DNA of 64,000 nt. Source: CALVGQ01 sp964370435. GTDB taxonomy: Bacteria; Bacillota_I; Bacilli_A; Erysipelotrichales; Erysipelotrichaceae. Positions 9,643-18,297 of this stretch are shown here, piece by piece (position 1 is the first letter of the stretch; every line of letters begins with the position of its first letter). The DNA is taken from positions 110,046 through 174,045 of the forward strand of contig CAYJJG010000003.1 in the NCBI GenBank assembly GCA_964370435.1, given 5' to 3'. A program made the translations under genes and the position numbers. The notes beneath the pieces were generated by a model that saw nothing but the letters and a program-made list of their open reading frames with translations, was not told the DNA's origin and did no database searches.

Positions 9643-10131
9643 CTAGATTTTCATGTTTTCTAAAACGTTTTTCTTCATATCTTCTTTATGTTTTAACATG
9701 ACCTCATGATAAGAAGTATCAAATGCACCTAAGATTGATGCACATAAAACAGCAGCATTTTTAGCACCTGCTTTTCCAATTGCCACAGTAGCAACTGGTA
9801 CTCCAGCTGGCATTTGTACAATCGACAATAAACTATCAAGTCCATCCAAAGTACTTGATTTTATAGGAACACCGATAACAGGCAAGGTCGTACATCCAGC
9901 AATAACACCAGCTAAATGCGCCGCTCCTCCAGCTGCTGCAATAATTACTTTTAAGCCTCGATCATATGCAGTTTTAGCATAGTCAATAGTTTCATCAGGT
10001 GTGCGGTGAGCACTTAATACATTTTTTTCATAAGGAATATTTAATCGCTCTAATTCCTCAAAAGTGTTCTCTAAAGTATCCAAATCACTTTTAGATCCCA
10101 TCACAATACCTACTAACGGTTTTTTACTCAT
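9643..10131 (-). CDS. purE: N5-carboxyaminoimidazole ribonucleotide mutase (PurE)
   Basis: 162 residues, normal for PurE. It carboxylates AIR, directly or through the N5-CAIR route. GSKSDL near the N-terminus, NVLSAHRTPDE (catalytic His) and AAGGAAHLAG are the family motifs. It is the first gene of the pur operon and lies directly behind the guanine riboswitch. purK, purC, purF and purB are not in the operon, so they must be elsewhere or absent. Whether this is the class I or class II enzyme cannot be settled here. Confidence 0.95.
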   Translation of the reverse strand: MSKKPLVGIVMGSKSDLDTLENTFEELERLNIPYEKNVLSAHRTPDETIDYAKTAYDRGLKVIIAAAGGAAHLAGVIAGCTTLPVIGVPIKSSTLDGLDSLLSIVQMPAGVPVATVAIGKAGAKNAAVLCASILGAFDTSYHEVMLKHKEDMKKNVLENMKI

Positions 10132-10163
10132 TTTTTTACTCTCCTTCTTTCATAAATAAATAA

Positions 10164-10186
10164 AGACATTGTAAAATACAATGTCT
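10164..10186 (-). terminator. Intrinsic terminator of the riboswitch expression platform
   Basis: AGACATTGTA and TACAATGTCT pair perfectly over 10 bp with a 3-nt loop. TTATTTATTT follows on the minus strand, about 20 nt before the purE ribosome-binding site. It is placed to stop transcription before purE. Confidence 0.75.
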
Positions 10187-10218
10187 ACAAAGCAATAACA
10201 AAAAAGTATTACTTTGTA
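10185..10218 (-). promoter_or_regulatory. Switching stem between aptamer and terminator
   Basis: CTACAAAG and CTTTGTAG, extended by AAT/ATT and a G-U pair, form a stem of about 12 bp. Its 5' arm is also the 3' strand of aptamer stem P1, so the two structures exclude each other. It overlaps the base of the terminator by only 1-2 nt. How it blocks the terminator is therefore not obvious. Confidence 0.5.
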
Positions 10219-10282
10219 GTCTTGTCATTTACGGTGACAAGGTAGAAACTTGAGGACCTTATTTCCTCTTTTATACAACAGT
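10211..10282 (-). ncRNA. Guanine riboswitch aptamer upstream of purE
   Basis: All three helices of the purine riboswitch can be drawn. P1 pairs ACUGUUGUA with UACAAAGU (one bulged G). P2 pairs GAGGA with UCCUC around an AAUAAGG loop. J2/3 is AAGUUUCUACC. P3 pairs UUGUC with GACAA around ACCGUAAAU. The specificity base in J3/1 is C (ACUAC), as in guanine rather than adenine sensors. Known riboswitches of this type turn off purine genes when guanine or hypoxanthine is abundant. Confidence 0.93.
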
Positions 10283-10299
10283 AAATAATCAAAAGAAAA

Positions 10300-10320
10300 A
10301 CACAGGTAAAACACCTATGT
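10300..10320 (-). terminator. Terminator between the LUD gene and the pur leader
   Basis: An 8-bp stem with one G-U pair (ACATAGGT / ACCTGTGT, 5-nt loop) is followed on the minus strand by TTTTCTTTT. It could end the LUD-gene transcript. If the pur promoter lies upstream of it, it would be a second attenuator. Confidence 0.6.
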
Positions 10321-10399
10321 TTACTTTAAATAATTGATAGAAAGGGGATTTTTATTGATTACACATATTCTCATAAAATAGCCATCCTTCCACACAAGC

Positions 10400-10428
10400 A
10401 TAATATCACACTCTTTACGGTTAATAAA
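10400..10428 (-). promoter_or_regulatory. Weak promoter candidate upstream of the pur leader
   Basis: TTTATT, 17 nt, TATTAT on the minus strand. The -35 is poor. It is listed because there is little room for a promoter between the hairpin at 10300 and the aptamer. Confidence 0.25.
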
Positions 10429-10438
10429 GTATTTTTTA

Positions 10439-11071
10439 TTAATATCCAAGGTTTTCTTTAATTATAATTAAGTGTATTCTATCGGCTATAGAACTACGTG
10501 ATATTACCACTTCACTACTACAAATTCGTGATGGTGCATTACAGTCAACACAATACCCTAATTTAGCACAGGGGTTATCTTTATTAAGGCGAATACTATT
10601 GGCAGGTGCTGCAAGGGTTTTAAGGCGTTTCTTTGCTTCTTCTAAATCATTGCATACTTTATTAACACCACAGACTACAATTACTTTTTTAGGTCCATAT
10701 ATCATAGCAGCAACACGATTACCACTTCCATCAATATTATATAACTCTCCCTGCATCGTAAGGGCATTACTACTTGTAATATAGACATCACTACTAAAAA
10801 CTTCTTTAAATAATTCTTGTGGCTTGTCACAGTGATAGCGATCCAAATATTGAATATCAGAATGTTTTTCTAAATAATCAATAACACCTGTTTCAAATAA
10901 AGTCATAGATCCTCCAACACTTACACTATCCTTCGCTTTTAATAGTTTATTAAGCAGTGGTATTAGCTCTTCTTTTGATTCTAAAATGTCCACGCTGTAG
11001 TGTTTAGAAAGTAATTTTTTTTCTAACTGTTGTAGTTTAATATCCGTAAGTTGTTTTAGATTATTGTCCAT
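10439..11071 (-). CDS. LUD-domain protein (LutC/YkgG family)
   Basis: 210 residues covering one LUD domain. The fold is known from LutC, part of the lactate oxidation complex LutABC. Stand-alone proteins of this type are common in anaerobes and mostly uncharacterised. Visible signatures are SVGGSMTLFETG, TSSNALTMQGELYNIDGSGNRVA (split in two here) and a C-terminal Cys cluster in NPCAKLGYCVDCNAPSRICS. The Cys cluster could bind metal. No lutA or lutB is adjacent, so lactate use should not be assumed. A GGAGAA site precedes the ATG, and the gene diverges from asnA. Confidence 0.85.
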   Translation of the reverse strand: MDNNLKQLTDIKLQQLEKKLLSKHYSVDILESKEELIPLLNKLLKAKDSVSVGGSMTLFETGVIDYLEKHSDIQYLDRYHCDKPQELFKEVFSSDVYITSSNALTMQGELYNIDGSGNRVAAMIYGPKKVIVVCGVNKVCNDLEEAKKRLKTLAAPANSIRLNKDNPCAKLGYCVDCNAPSRICSSEVVISRSSIADRIHLIIIKENLGY

Positions 11072-11134
11072 GATTAATTCTCCTTTTAACTTATTATATC
11101 ATGTGAATAAAAACTTTGTTTTTTTATCTGCAAT

Positions 11135-11164
11135 TACTTGCAAGTATCCTAGATTTACTATAGA
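11135..11164 (+). promoter_or_regulatory. asnA promoter candidate overlapping a 12-bp palindrome
   Basis: TACTTGCAAGTA (11135-11146) is a perfect palindrome containing a TTGCAA -35-like hexamer. TATAGA follows after a short 15-nt spacer. The palindrome could be an operator for asnA or for the divergent LUD gene. Confidence 0.3.
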
Positions 11165-11186
11165 GTATTTAGGGTGAGGTGATGTT

Positions 11187-12188
11187 ATGTTTTATCCAAA
11201 AAATTATCAATCAAAGTTATCCATTAATCAAACACAGGATGCTATTAAATTAATACGCGATAAGTTTCAAAAAGAATTAGGTTTACAACTTAATCTTCAA
11301 AGAGTGAGTGCACCTCTATTTTTAGAAAAAAATTCTGGATTAAATGATGACTTAAATGGTAGTGAGTTACCTGTAAGTTTTACTATGAAAGACATGGCTG
11401 AAGAAAAGATTGAGGTTATTCATTCTTTAGCTAAATGGAAGCGAATGGCATTAAAGAAATATGGCTTCTTACCCCATCAAGGATTATTTACTAATATGAA
11501 TGCAATAAGAAAAGATGAAACCTTAGATAATATTCATTCTGCTTATGTAGATCAGTGGGATTGGGAAAAAATTATTTATAAAGAAGAACGAACTGTAGAA
11601 ACACTAAAAAAGACTGTTCAAACCATTGTTAAAGTAATAAAACACATTGAACATGAAGTGTGGTATGCCTATCCTGAGGTAATCTATGATTTACCTAGTG
11701 ATGTATATTTCATTACTTCAGAAGAATTGTTACAAAAGTATCCTGATTTAAATGCTAAAGAGCGTGAAAATGCGATTACTAAGGAACATGGTTGTGTATT
11801 TCTGATGAAAATTGGCGATTATTTGTCAAATCATGAAAAACATGATGGACGTGCTCCAGATTATGATGATTGGCAACTCAATGGCGATTTACTATACTGG
11901 TTTGAACCATTACAAAGTGCCATTGAAATATCCAGCATGGGAATACGTGTTGATGAACATAGTATTGTTTCTCAATGTCAAAAAGCAGGAGACCTTGAAC
12001 GATTAAATCTACCTTATCATCAATCCATAATAAAGTCACAATTACCTTTCACAATAGGTGGTGGTATTGGACAAAGTAGACTTTGTATGTTGTTGCTACA
12101 AAAAGTACATATTGGAGAAGTACAGGCAAGTATTTGGCCAAAAGAAATGATAGAAGCATGTAAGAAAGCTAATATTAATTTATTATAA
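11187..12188 (+). CDS. asnA: Aspartate-ammonia ligase (asparagine synthetase A)
   Basis: 333 residues, typical of AsnA. It makes asparagine from aspartate, ammonia and ATP, and is related in fold to class II aspartyl-tRNA synthetases. Family segments include RVSAPLFLEKNSGLNDDLNG near the N-terminus, HQGLFTNMNAIRKDE, VDQWDWEK, and the C-terminal IGGGIGQSRLCMLLL. It is a single-gene unit on the plus strand with GAGGTGA before the ATG. A strong hairpin terminator lies immediately after the stop. Confidence 0.97.
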   Translation: MFYPKNYQSKLSINQTQDAIKLIRDKFQKELGLQLNLQRVSAPLFLEKNSGLNDDLNGSELPVSFTMKDMAEEKIEVIHSLAKWKRMALKKYGFLPHQGLFTNMNAIRKDETLDNIHSAYVDQWDWEKIIYKEERTVETLKKTVQTIVKVIKHIEHEVWYAYPEVIYDLPSDVYFITSEELLQKYPDLNAKERENAITKEHGCVFLMKIGDYLSNHEKHDGRAPDYDDWQLNGDLLYWFEPLQSAIEISSMGIRVDEHSIVSQCQKAGDLERLNLPYHQSIIKSQLPFTIGGGIGQSRLCMLLLQKVHIGEVQASIWPKEMIEACKKANINLL

Positions 12189-12189
12189 T

Positions 12190-12220
12190 AAAAGCTAAGA
12201 TAGTAGTTATCTTAGCTTTT
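12190..12220. terminator. Bidirectional terminator between asnA and galE
   Basis: AAAAGCTAAGATA and TATCTTAGCTTTT form a perfect 13-bp stem with a 5-nt loop. It is flanked by A-rich and T-rich runs and sits between two convergent genes. Confidence 0.9.
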
Positions 12221-12227
12221 AAAATGT

Positions 12228-13241
12228 TTATTTTACACCTTCAGGGTTTTTGCTTTGGAAATTCCATGAATCTTCACACATTTCATCAATGCCATATTGT
12301 GCATGCCATCCAAGTAGACGTTCTGCTTTTTCTGTATCTGCATAGCATGTAGCAATATCTCCAGGGCGACGCTCCATGATTTGATAAGCTATCTCAATCC
12401 CACATGCCTTTTGAAATGCATCTTTTACTTGTAGTACTGAATATCCCTTTCCAGTACCTAAATTTACTTTTTCTACTCCTTTATGAGCTAGAGAGTATTC
12501 AACTGCTTTAATATGTCCAAGTGCTAAATCAACCACATGAATATAATCACGAACACCTGTTCCATCTACAGTATCATAATCATCTCCCCATACACGAAGA
12601 TAATCACGCTCTTTTGTAGCAACTTGTGCGATATACGGAACTAAATTATTAGGAATACCTTTTGGAGTTTCTCCAATTAAACCTGATTTATGTGCACCGA
12701 TAGGGTTAAAATAGCGAAGTAACATAACGCTGAAATCTTTATCTGAAACACAAATATCAGTTAAAATTTGTTCATTAAATAGTTTAGTTGTTCCATAAGG
12801 ATTAGTAGTACTTAGTGGAAAATCTTCTTTAATAGGTACTGTATGTGGATCACCATAAACTGTAGCACTAGAACTAAATACTAAAGTTTTACATCCTTCC
12901 TCTTTCATTACTTCATATAAATTTAATGCACCAGAAATGTTGTTTTGATAGTAAGTAATAGGGATACTTACTGACTCTCCTACTGCTTTATAGCCTGCAA
13001 AATGAATTACTGCATCAATGTTATTTTCTTTAAATACTTTTCTAATTGCTTCTTTATCTAAGATATCTACTTCATAGAATGAAGGCATAGTTCCTGAAAT
13101 GCTTTCAATACGATTTAAAACCTCTTTACTTGAATTATAAAGATTGTCCAAAATAACTACATTATATCCTGCTTTAATAAGTTCTACGCTTGTATGACTA
13201 CCGATGTATCCTGTTCCACCTGTAACTAAAATTGTTTTCAT
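12228..13241 (-). CDS. galE: UDP-glucose 4-epimerase
   Basis: 337 residues. GalE interconverts UDP-glucose and UDP-galactose using bound NAD. The Rossmann motif GGTGYIGSHT is at residues 7-16. The catalytic SSSATVYG and YGTTK (Tyr-x-x-x-Lys) motifs are present, as is the substrate-loop segment RYFNPIGAH. It is the last gene of the pyrH-to-galE run, 39 nt after rseP, and has its own GGAG site. No galK or galT is nearby, so a role in surface polysaccharide precursors is likely. Confidence 0.96.
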   Translation of the reverse strand: MKTILVTGGTGYIGSHTSVELIKAGYNVVILDNLYNSSKEVLNRIESISGTMPSFYEVDILDKEAIRKVFKENNIDAVIHFAGYKAVGESVSIPITYYQNNISGALNLYEVMKEEGCKTLVFSSSATVYGDPHTVPIKEDFPLSTTNPYGTTKLFNEQILTDICVSDKDFSVMLLRYFNPIGAHKSGLIGETPKGIPNNLVPYIAQVATKERDYLRVWGDDYDTVDGTGVRDYIHVVDLALGHIKAVEYSLAHKGVEKVNLGTGKGYSVLQVKDAFQKACGIEIAYQIMERRPGDIATCYADTEKAERLLGWHAQYGIDEMCEDSWNFQSKNPEGVK

Positions 13242-13280
13242 AATTTTACTCCTCCATTGTTTTGTTCAAACATCAACTAA

Positions 13281-14339
13281 TTAAAATAATATACGTGCTA
13301 TATCTTGCCATGTTGCTACAACCATTAATGCTAACATTGCAACCAAACCAATCCACATTAATCCCATTTCAATTTTTTTACTAATTGGTTTACCTCGTAT
13401 CATTTCAATAAGCGATAAAATAATTCTTCCGCCATCTAAAATGGGTAATGGCAGTGCATTCAATATCCCTACATTTAGGGATAACATCGCAATCAACCAA
13501 ATATAATTAGCTAAACCTAGTGATGCCTGCTCAGCAGTGATAGTATATATTCCAATTGGTCCCGATAGTTGATCAAGATTATTTCCACCTAATAAATCAG
13601 TTAATCCTTCAAATATTAAAGTAGAGCTCTCTACCATTGCTTTAATTGACATCATTGAAGCTTCACCTAAACCATACTTTACATGTTTTTGAAGGGCATT
13701 AATTCCTATTAGATAGGCATTTTGTTCCTCAAAATATGCTGGTGTAACTTTAAGTGTTACTTCTTCACCATTACGTTGTACTACATAGATTCGATCTAAT
13801 TGTTCACGACCACTGTTAAACTCAGTTAAATCACTAAAACTACTCGGATAAAATAATTCATTCTCATATTGTACTGATAAAATAATATCTTCTGATTGAA
13901 ATCCTGCTTGTTCCGCTGGACTATTTTCTATCACCTGACCAATTTGAGGAAGATCCACTGTTTGATACGTACCTACAGAAGCATAAATTCCTGTAAATAA
14001 TACGAATGCCAATATGAAATTCATAACAATACCAGCACCCATAATGGCAATTTGTTTCAAATGAGAAACTCCTTTTAAGGTGCGCTCATAAGGTACATCA
14101 ATATCACATGCACCTTCAAGTGCATTTTCAGCATCACCTGCCATTTGCACAAAACCACCAATCGGAAGGAGTCGAATACTATATTTCGTTTCTTTTCCTT
14201 GCCAACTAATTAATTTAGGTCCCATCCCAATTGAAAACTCTGAGCAGTAAACCCCAAACATCTTAGCTACTAAAAAATGTCCAAGCTCATGCACTGTTAC
14301 TATGATACCTAATAATAATACAAAATAAAGTATTTCCAT
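13281..14339 (-). CDS. rseP: Site-2 intramembrane zinc metalloprotease (RseP/RasP family)
   Basis: 352 residues with four predicted membrane segments. HELGH near residue 19 is the zinc-binding active site, and LNALPLPILDGGR near the C-terminus gives the second metal-ligand motif (NxxPxPxLDGG). One PDZ domain lies between, at about 125-205. Such proteases cleave anti-sigma factors and leftover signal peptides inside the membrane. The start codon overlaps the dxr stop (TAATG). The position next to dxr and cdsA is conserved across Bacillota. Confidence 0.95.
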   Translation of the reverse strand: MEILYFVLLLGIIVTVHELGHFLVAKMFGVYCSEFSIGMGPKLISWQGKETKYSIRLLPIGGFVQMAGDAENALEGACDIDVPYERTLKGVSHLKQIAIMGAGIVMNFILAFVLFTGIYASVGTYQTVDLPQIGQVIENSPAEQAGFQSEDIILSVQYENELFYPSSFSDLTEFNSGREQLDRIYVVQRNGEEVTLKVTPAYFEEQNAYLIGINALQKHVKYGLGEASMMSIKAMVESSTLIFEGLTDLLGGNNLDQLSGPIGIYTITAEQASLGLANYIWLIAMLSLNVGILNALPLPILDGGRIILSLIEMIRGKPISKKIEMGLMWIGLVAMLALMVVATWQDIARILF

Positions 14340-15487
14340 TAACCTATAACCCTCTCTTTTACATACTGTCTACCCCACTCATTAGCAGATAAACAATCCT
14401 CTAAAGTCACAACTTGTTTAAAGGTACATTTTTCACAGGCTTCAAATACTAATTTTTCTATATCCAGAAAACTTATTTTTCCTTCTTGAAAGAATTGATT
14501 TGCCTGTTCATTTGCACCATTCATTACTGCTGCTAAATTACCTTTTTTTATCCCTACTTCAAAAGCCAGTTTCAATAATGGGAATCGTTCATAATCCATT
14601 GCCTTAAAAGTTAGAGTTTGTATCTTTGTTAAATCTAAACTTTCACTGCTATGATTTAAACGCTCTGGATAACTTAAGGCATACTGAATAGGATGACGCA
14701 TATCAGCAGTACCTAATTGAGCTATTACTGCTTTATCATGATACTCTACCATAGAATGAATAATGCTTTGAGGATGCAATAATACCTCAATTTTATCGTA
14801 ATCAATATCAAATAACCAATGTGCTTCAATTACTTCTAATCCTTTATTCATCATCGTAGCACTATCAATAGTAATCTTACTACCCATAGCCCAGTTAGGA
14901 TGCTTTAAAGCATCTTCTAAGCTTACTTCTTTTAATTGTTCTCGTGATAAATCTCTAAACGAGCCACCACTAGCTGTAATAATCAAGCGCTTAACGCTAT
15001 TCATAGTATTTCCTTGTAGAGCTTGAAATATAGCAGAATGCTCACTATCTATTGGTAGTAGCTTTACTTGATGTTCTTTACATAATTTCGTTATAACTTC
15101 GCCTGCTACTACTAGTGTTTCTTTATTAGCTATAGCAATATCTTTTTTACATTCGATGGCTTTTACTGTAGGTATTAGTCCAACATAGCCAACAACAGCA
15201 TTAACAACTAAGTTTGATTTTTCATAAGTAGCAACAGCAATCAAACCTTCTTTACCACTTACAACCTCAAGATGATTAAACTGCTCTTTAATTGTTTTGG
15301 CATGCGCTTTACTATCTATGCTAACTAATTCAACTGAATCTAGTTTAGCTAATAACTCGCGTAAGACAGCTATGTTACTTCCAACACTGATTGCTTTGAT
15401 TTGAAACTTATCGGGATGCTCAAGACAAACATCAACCGTCTGTAGTCCAATTGATCCACTTGCACCCAATAAACTTATTACTTTCAT
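14339..15487 (-). CDS. dxr: 1-deoxy-D-xylulose 5-phosphate reductoisomerase
   Basis: 382 residues. Dxr converts DXP to MEP with NADPH, the first committed step of the non-mevalonate isoprenoid pathway. GASGSIGLQT (residues 8-17) is the NADPH site. LLPIDSEHSAIFQ and ITASGGSFRD hold the metal and substrate residues, and HPNWAMGSKITIDSATMMNK is the conserved substrate-loop region. It lies 10 nt after cdsA and overlaps rseP by one base. Grouping with uppS suggests MEP-derived undecaprenyl phosphate for wall synthesis. Confidence 0.97.
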   Translation of the reverse strand: MKVISLLGASGSIGLQTVDVCLEHPDKFQIKAISVGSNIAVLRELLAKLDSVELVSIDSKAHAKTIKEQFNHLEVVSGKEGLIAVATYEKSNLVVNAVVGYVGLIPTVKAIECKKDIAIANKETLVVAGEVITKLCKEHQVKLLPIDSEHSAIFQALQGNTMNSVKRLIITASGGSFRDLSREQLKEVSLEDALKHPNWAMGSKITIDSATMMNKGLEVIEAHWLFDIDYDKIEVLLHPQSIIHSMVEYHDKAVIAQLGTADMRHPIQYALSYPERLNHSSESLDLTKIQTLTFKAMDYERFPLLKLAFEVGIKKGNLAAVMNGANEQANQFFQEGKISFLDIEKLVFEACEKCTFKQVVTLEDCLSANEWGRQYVKERVIG

Positions 15488-15497
15488 ATTGAGCCTC

Positions 15498-16265
15498 CTA
15501 TAGTATTGGCATTAGCATAACTAACGCTAAATATATCACTAAATTAAATACCAAGGAGTCAATTCTATCTAAAATACCTCCATGTCCTGGAAATAAATTA
15601 CCAAAATCTTTAACTTGATAATGTCTTTTTATAGCACTAAACACTAAGTCTCCTAGTTGTCCAAATAAAGGGAAAGTTAAGCTCATACTTATTAATAAAC
15701 TTTGATCAAGCTCTAAGAATGAAACCCCAAACGCATAAGATAATATGGCACCTAAAATGTAACCTCCAACAGATCCTTCGATTGTTTTCTTTGGTGAAAT
15801 ACGCTCATTAAGCTTATGTTTTCCAAAGAATCTTCCGCTAAAGTATGCACCCGTATCAGTAGCATATGTTGCAATAACAATAAATAACATGATTAAATTA
15901 GTGACGTCATAAATCGCATAAATACTACGCACAGTCAATCCCAACAATATACTAAGGGCTACAATGAAACTACAATCTTCAATTGTATATGCATCGCTTA
16001 TAACAGGTAAACTAAAATATAACAACTGAGACACGATGATAACTACTAGTATATTTTGTGGTACTACTCGCCCAAGCAAAAATACAATGATTACAGTTAA
16101 GATAAATAATGGAATATTCACCTTTTTAAATACTATACTCATAATTTCACTTATTCCTATTAATAAGAATGCCATTACTAATACATCTAATACCCAACCT
16201 CCCATTAATAGAGGTGGAGATACTAACAATATTATCAATAATCCTGTTATTATTCTTTGTTTCAT
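15498..16265 (-). CDS. cdsA: Phosphatidate cytidylyltransferase
   Basis: 255 residues, strongly hydrophobic with about seven or eight membrane helices. CdsA makes CDP-diacylglycerol from phosphatidic acid and CTP, the branch point of phospholipid synthesis. The C-terminal signature SAIKRHYQVKDFGNLFPGHGGILDRIDS (positions 213-240; key residues K-R, KD, PGHGG, DRxDS) is complete. It sits 2 nt after uppS and 10 nt before dxr. Confidence 0.95.
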   Translation of the reverse strand: MKQRIITGLLIILLVSPPLLMGGWVLDVLVMAFLLIGISEIMSIVFKKVNIPLFILTVIIVFLLGRVVPQNILVVIIVSQLLYFSLPVISDAYTIEDCSFIVALSILLGLTVRSIYAIYDVTNLIMLFIVIATYATDTGAYFSGRFFGKHKLNERISPKKTIEGSVGGYILGAILSYAFGVSFLELDQSLLISMSLTFPLFGQLGDLVFSAIKRHYQVKDFGNLFPGHGGILDRIDSLVFNLVIYLALVMLMPIL

Positions 16266-16267
16266 AT

Positions 16268-16963
16268 TTAAACTCCTCCAAATCTACGATTTCTAGATTT
16301 AAAATCTTCTAAACAACGATCTAATTCCTCAGCATTAAAATCTGGCCACATCACATCGATGAATGCTAATTCTGCATAGGCTAACTGCCATAACAAGAAA
16401 TTAGATAATCGATACTCTTTAGATGTTCTTATGCATAAATCAACTGGTGGAAAAGCACTAGTCATTAAATAATTTTCAAATTGTTTTTCATCACAGTTAT
16501 TTTCAATTTTTCCATCGAGTACATCTTGGGTATACTTTTTACACGCTTGTACTATTTCATCTCTAGAACCATAATTCATCGCAAAATTTAAAATCATTGC
16601 GGTATTATTTTTAGTCTCTTCAATGGCCTTATTCAATACTTTAGCTGTATCTGAAGGTAATTTTTGCATATCACCAGTCATTGTTATTTTAATGTTTTTT
16701 TCCATTAATTCTTTCATATAGCTACTAAAGAATAATGAAGGTAATTTCATCAAATAATTAACTTCCTCTTTTTCACGCTTCCAATTTTCAGTACTGAAAG
16801 CATAGAGTGTTAATACCTCTATACCTCTTTCATTTGCTGCAATAGCAATATCACGCACTACTTGAACACCCTTATAGTGTCCTTGTGTTCTAATTTTACC
16901 TTGAGCTTTAGCCCAACGTCCATTGCCATCCATAATAATGGCCACATGTTTAATTTTTTCCAT
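16268..16963 (-). CDS. uppS: Undecaprenyl diphosphate synthase (cis-prenyltransferase)
   Basis: 231 residues. It extends farnesyl diphosphate with isopentenyl diphosphate to the C55 carrier lipid of wall synthesis. IIMDGNGRWA (residues 9-18) carries the catalytic Asp. YAFSTENWKR and the C-terminal DLCIRTS...RLSNFLLWQ motifs bind substrate. It lies between frr and cdsA in the conserved order. A hairpin separates it from frr. Confidence 0.97.
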   Translation of the reverse strand: MEKIKHVAIIMDGNGRWAKAQGKIRTQGHYKGVQVVRDIAIAANERGIEVLTLYAFSTENWKREKEEVNYLMKLPSLFFSSYMKELMEKNIKITMTGDMQKLPSDTAKVLNKAIEETKNNTAMILNFAMNYGSRDEIVQACKKYTQDVLDGKIENNCDEKQFENYLMTSAFPPVDLCIRTSKEYRLSNFLLWQLAYAELAFIDVMWPDFNAEELDRCLEDFKSRNRRFGGV

Positions 16964-16982
16964 TACTTTACCTCAACTTAAT

Positions 16983-17005
16983 AAAACTCACATTAAGTGA
17001 GTTTT
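16983..17005 (-). terminator. Hairpin between frr and uppS (possible partial terminator)
   Basis: AAAACTCAC and GTGAGTTTT form a perfect 9-bp stem with a 5-nt loop, followed on the minus strand by TTTTATT. It overlaps the frr stop codon. It probably lowers read-through from pyrH-frr into uppS rather than ending the operon. Confidence 0.55.
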
Positions 17006-17552
17006 AGACTGTCATAATTTCTTTTTCTTTCTCGTCTGCAATTTGATCAACTTTTTTAACATAATCATCAGTTGTTTTTTGAATCTTATCTAAACATTGT
17101 TTTTGTTGATCTTCAGTTAATGTCTCTTCTTTTTTAGCTTGTTCATTAGCATCACGACGAACATTACGTAATGAAATTTTAGCATTTTCAGCTAATTTTT
17201 TAACATCTTTACATAATTGTTTTCTTGTTTCTTCTGTTAGTGCAGGAACTGTAATACGAACAGCCGTTCCATCATTTTGTGGAGGCAATCCCAAACTTGA
17301 AGCATTTACAGCTTTCTCAATATCTTTTAAACTACTAGCATCAAAAGGTTTAATCACTAAAGAGCGCCCTTCTTGTACTGATATACTAGCAATTTGATTA
17401 ATTGGAGTAGGACTTCCATAATAATCTACTTCAATACCATTTAATAAATTAGTATTTGCTCTTCCTGAGCGCACTGCATCCAAAGAATATTTGAAGGACT
17501 CTACAGCCTTATCCATATTTGTTTTTGCTTCATCTACAATTAAATTCATCAT
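17004..17552 (-). CDS. frr: Ribosome recycling factor
   Basis: 182 residues, near the usual 185. Frr splits post-termination ribosomes with EF-G. The family segment VRSGRANTNLLNGIEVDYYGSPTP (positions 28-51; key residues R-GRA, DYYG, TP) is present, as is the C-terminal helical bundle rich in Lys and Glu. The ATG overlaps the pyrH stop codon (TAATG), and GGAGG lies 10 nt upstream. The chain could start at the second Met. Confidence 0.96.
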   Translation of the reverse strand: MMNLIVDEAKTNMDKAVESFKYSLDAVRSGRANTNLLNGIEVDYYGSPTPINQIASISVQEGRSLVIKPFDASSLKDIEKAVNASSLGLPPQNDGTAVRITVPALTEETRKQLCKDVKKLAENAKISLRNVRRDANEQAKKEETLTEDQQKQCLDKIQKTTDDYVKKVDQIADEKEKEIMTV

Positions 17553-18268
17553 TAGTTGGTTTCCTCCTTTTTAACAACCGTACCAATCTTTTCTTCTAAA
17601 ATAGCTTTTTTAATATTACCTTCTTCATTCATATTGAACACAACCAAATCAATATCGTTATCCATACACATTGATGTTGCTGTAGTATCCATCACTTGAA
17701 GACCTTTTTTTATACATTCCATATAAGTTAAAGTATCATATTTAACTGCATTCTTATCTAATTTAGGATCTGCAGTATAAACACCATCTACACCATTTTT
17801 AGCCATTAATATTACATCAGCTTTAATTTCTGAAGCACGAAGTGCAGCAGTAGTATCCGTAGAAAAATATGGACTACCCGTACCAGCTCCAAAAATAACA
17901 ACACGACCTTTATCAATATGTCTAAGAGCTCTTCTTACAATAAAAGGTTCAGCAATCTTACTCATTTCAATAGCACTTTGTACTCGTGTAGGAACTTCAC
18001 ATTGTTCCAATGCCCCTTGTATTGCCAAGGCATTAATCATCGTTCCTAGCATACCCATATAATCCGCTTGTACACGGTCAATTCCTAAATCACTTGCCAT
18101 TTTACCGCGAATAAAATTTCCACCACCAACAACAATAGCCACTTCAACACCCATTAAATGAACTTCTTTAATTTGGGCTGCTAAATTCTTTAATATTTTT
18201 GGATCAAAATTATTCCCGTTAGCTGACAGAGCTTCTCCACTGAGTTTTAACAAAACTCGCTTATACAT
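17552..18268 (-). CDS. pyrH: UMP kinase
   Basis: 238 residues. PyrH phosphorylates UMP to UDP; it is a hexameric bacterial enzyme of the amino-acid-kinase fold. LKLSGEAL near the N-terminus, VVGGGNFIRG, and GAGTGSPYFSTDTTAALRA (the nucleotide and UMP site) are diagnostic. It is the first gene of the pyrH-frr-uppS-cdsA-dxr-rseP-galE run here because a respiratory island separates it from tsf. It has its own promoter at 18298. Confidence 0.97.
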   Translation of the reverse strand: MYKRVLLKLSGEALSANGNNFDPKILKNLAAQIKEVHLMGVEVAIVVGGGNFIRGKMASDLGIDRVQADYMGMLGTMINALAIQGALEQCEVPTRVQSAIEMSKIAEPFIVRRALRHIDKGRVVIFGAGTGSPYFSTDTTAALRASEIKADVILMAKNGVDGVYTADPKLDKNAVKYDTLTYMECIKKGLQVMDTTATSMCMDNDIDLVVFNMNEEGNIKKAILEEKIGTVVKKEETN

Positions 18269-18297
18269 AATTTATACCTCCAAACTTAATTATTAGT

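Noticed and set aside
10320..10400. Second (tandem) riboswitch upstream of the guanine aptamer
   Set aside because: I looked for purine, ZTP and other known cores in the leader upstream of 10300 and found no conserved elements, only one simple hairpin.
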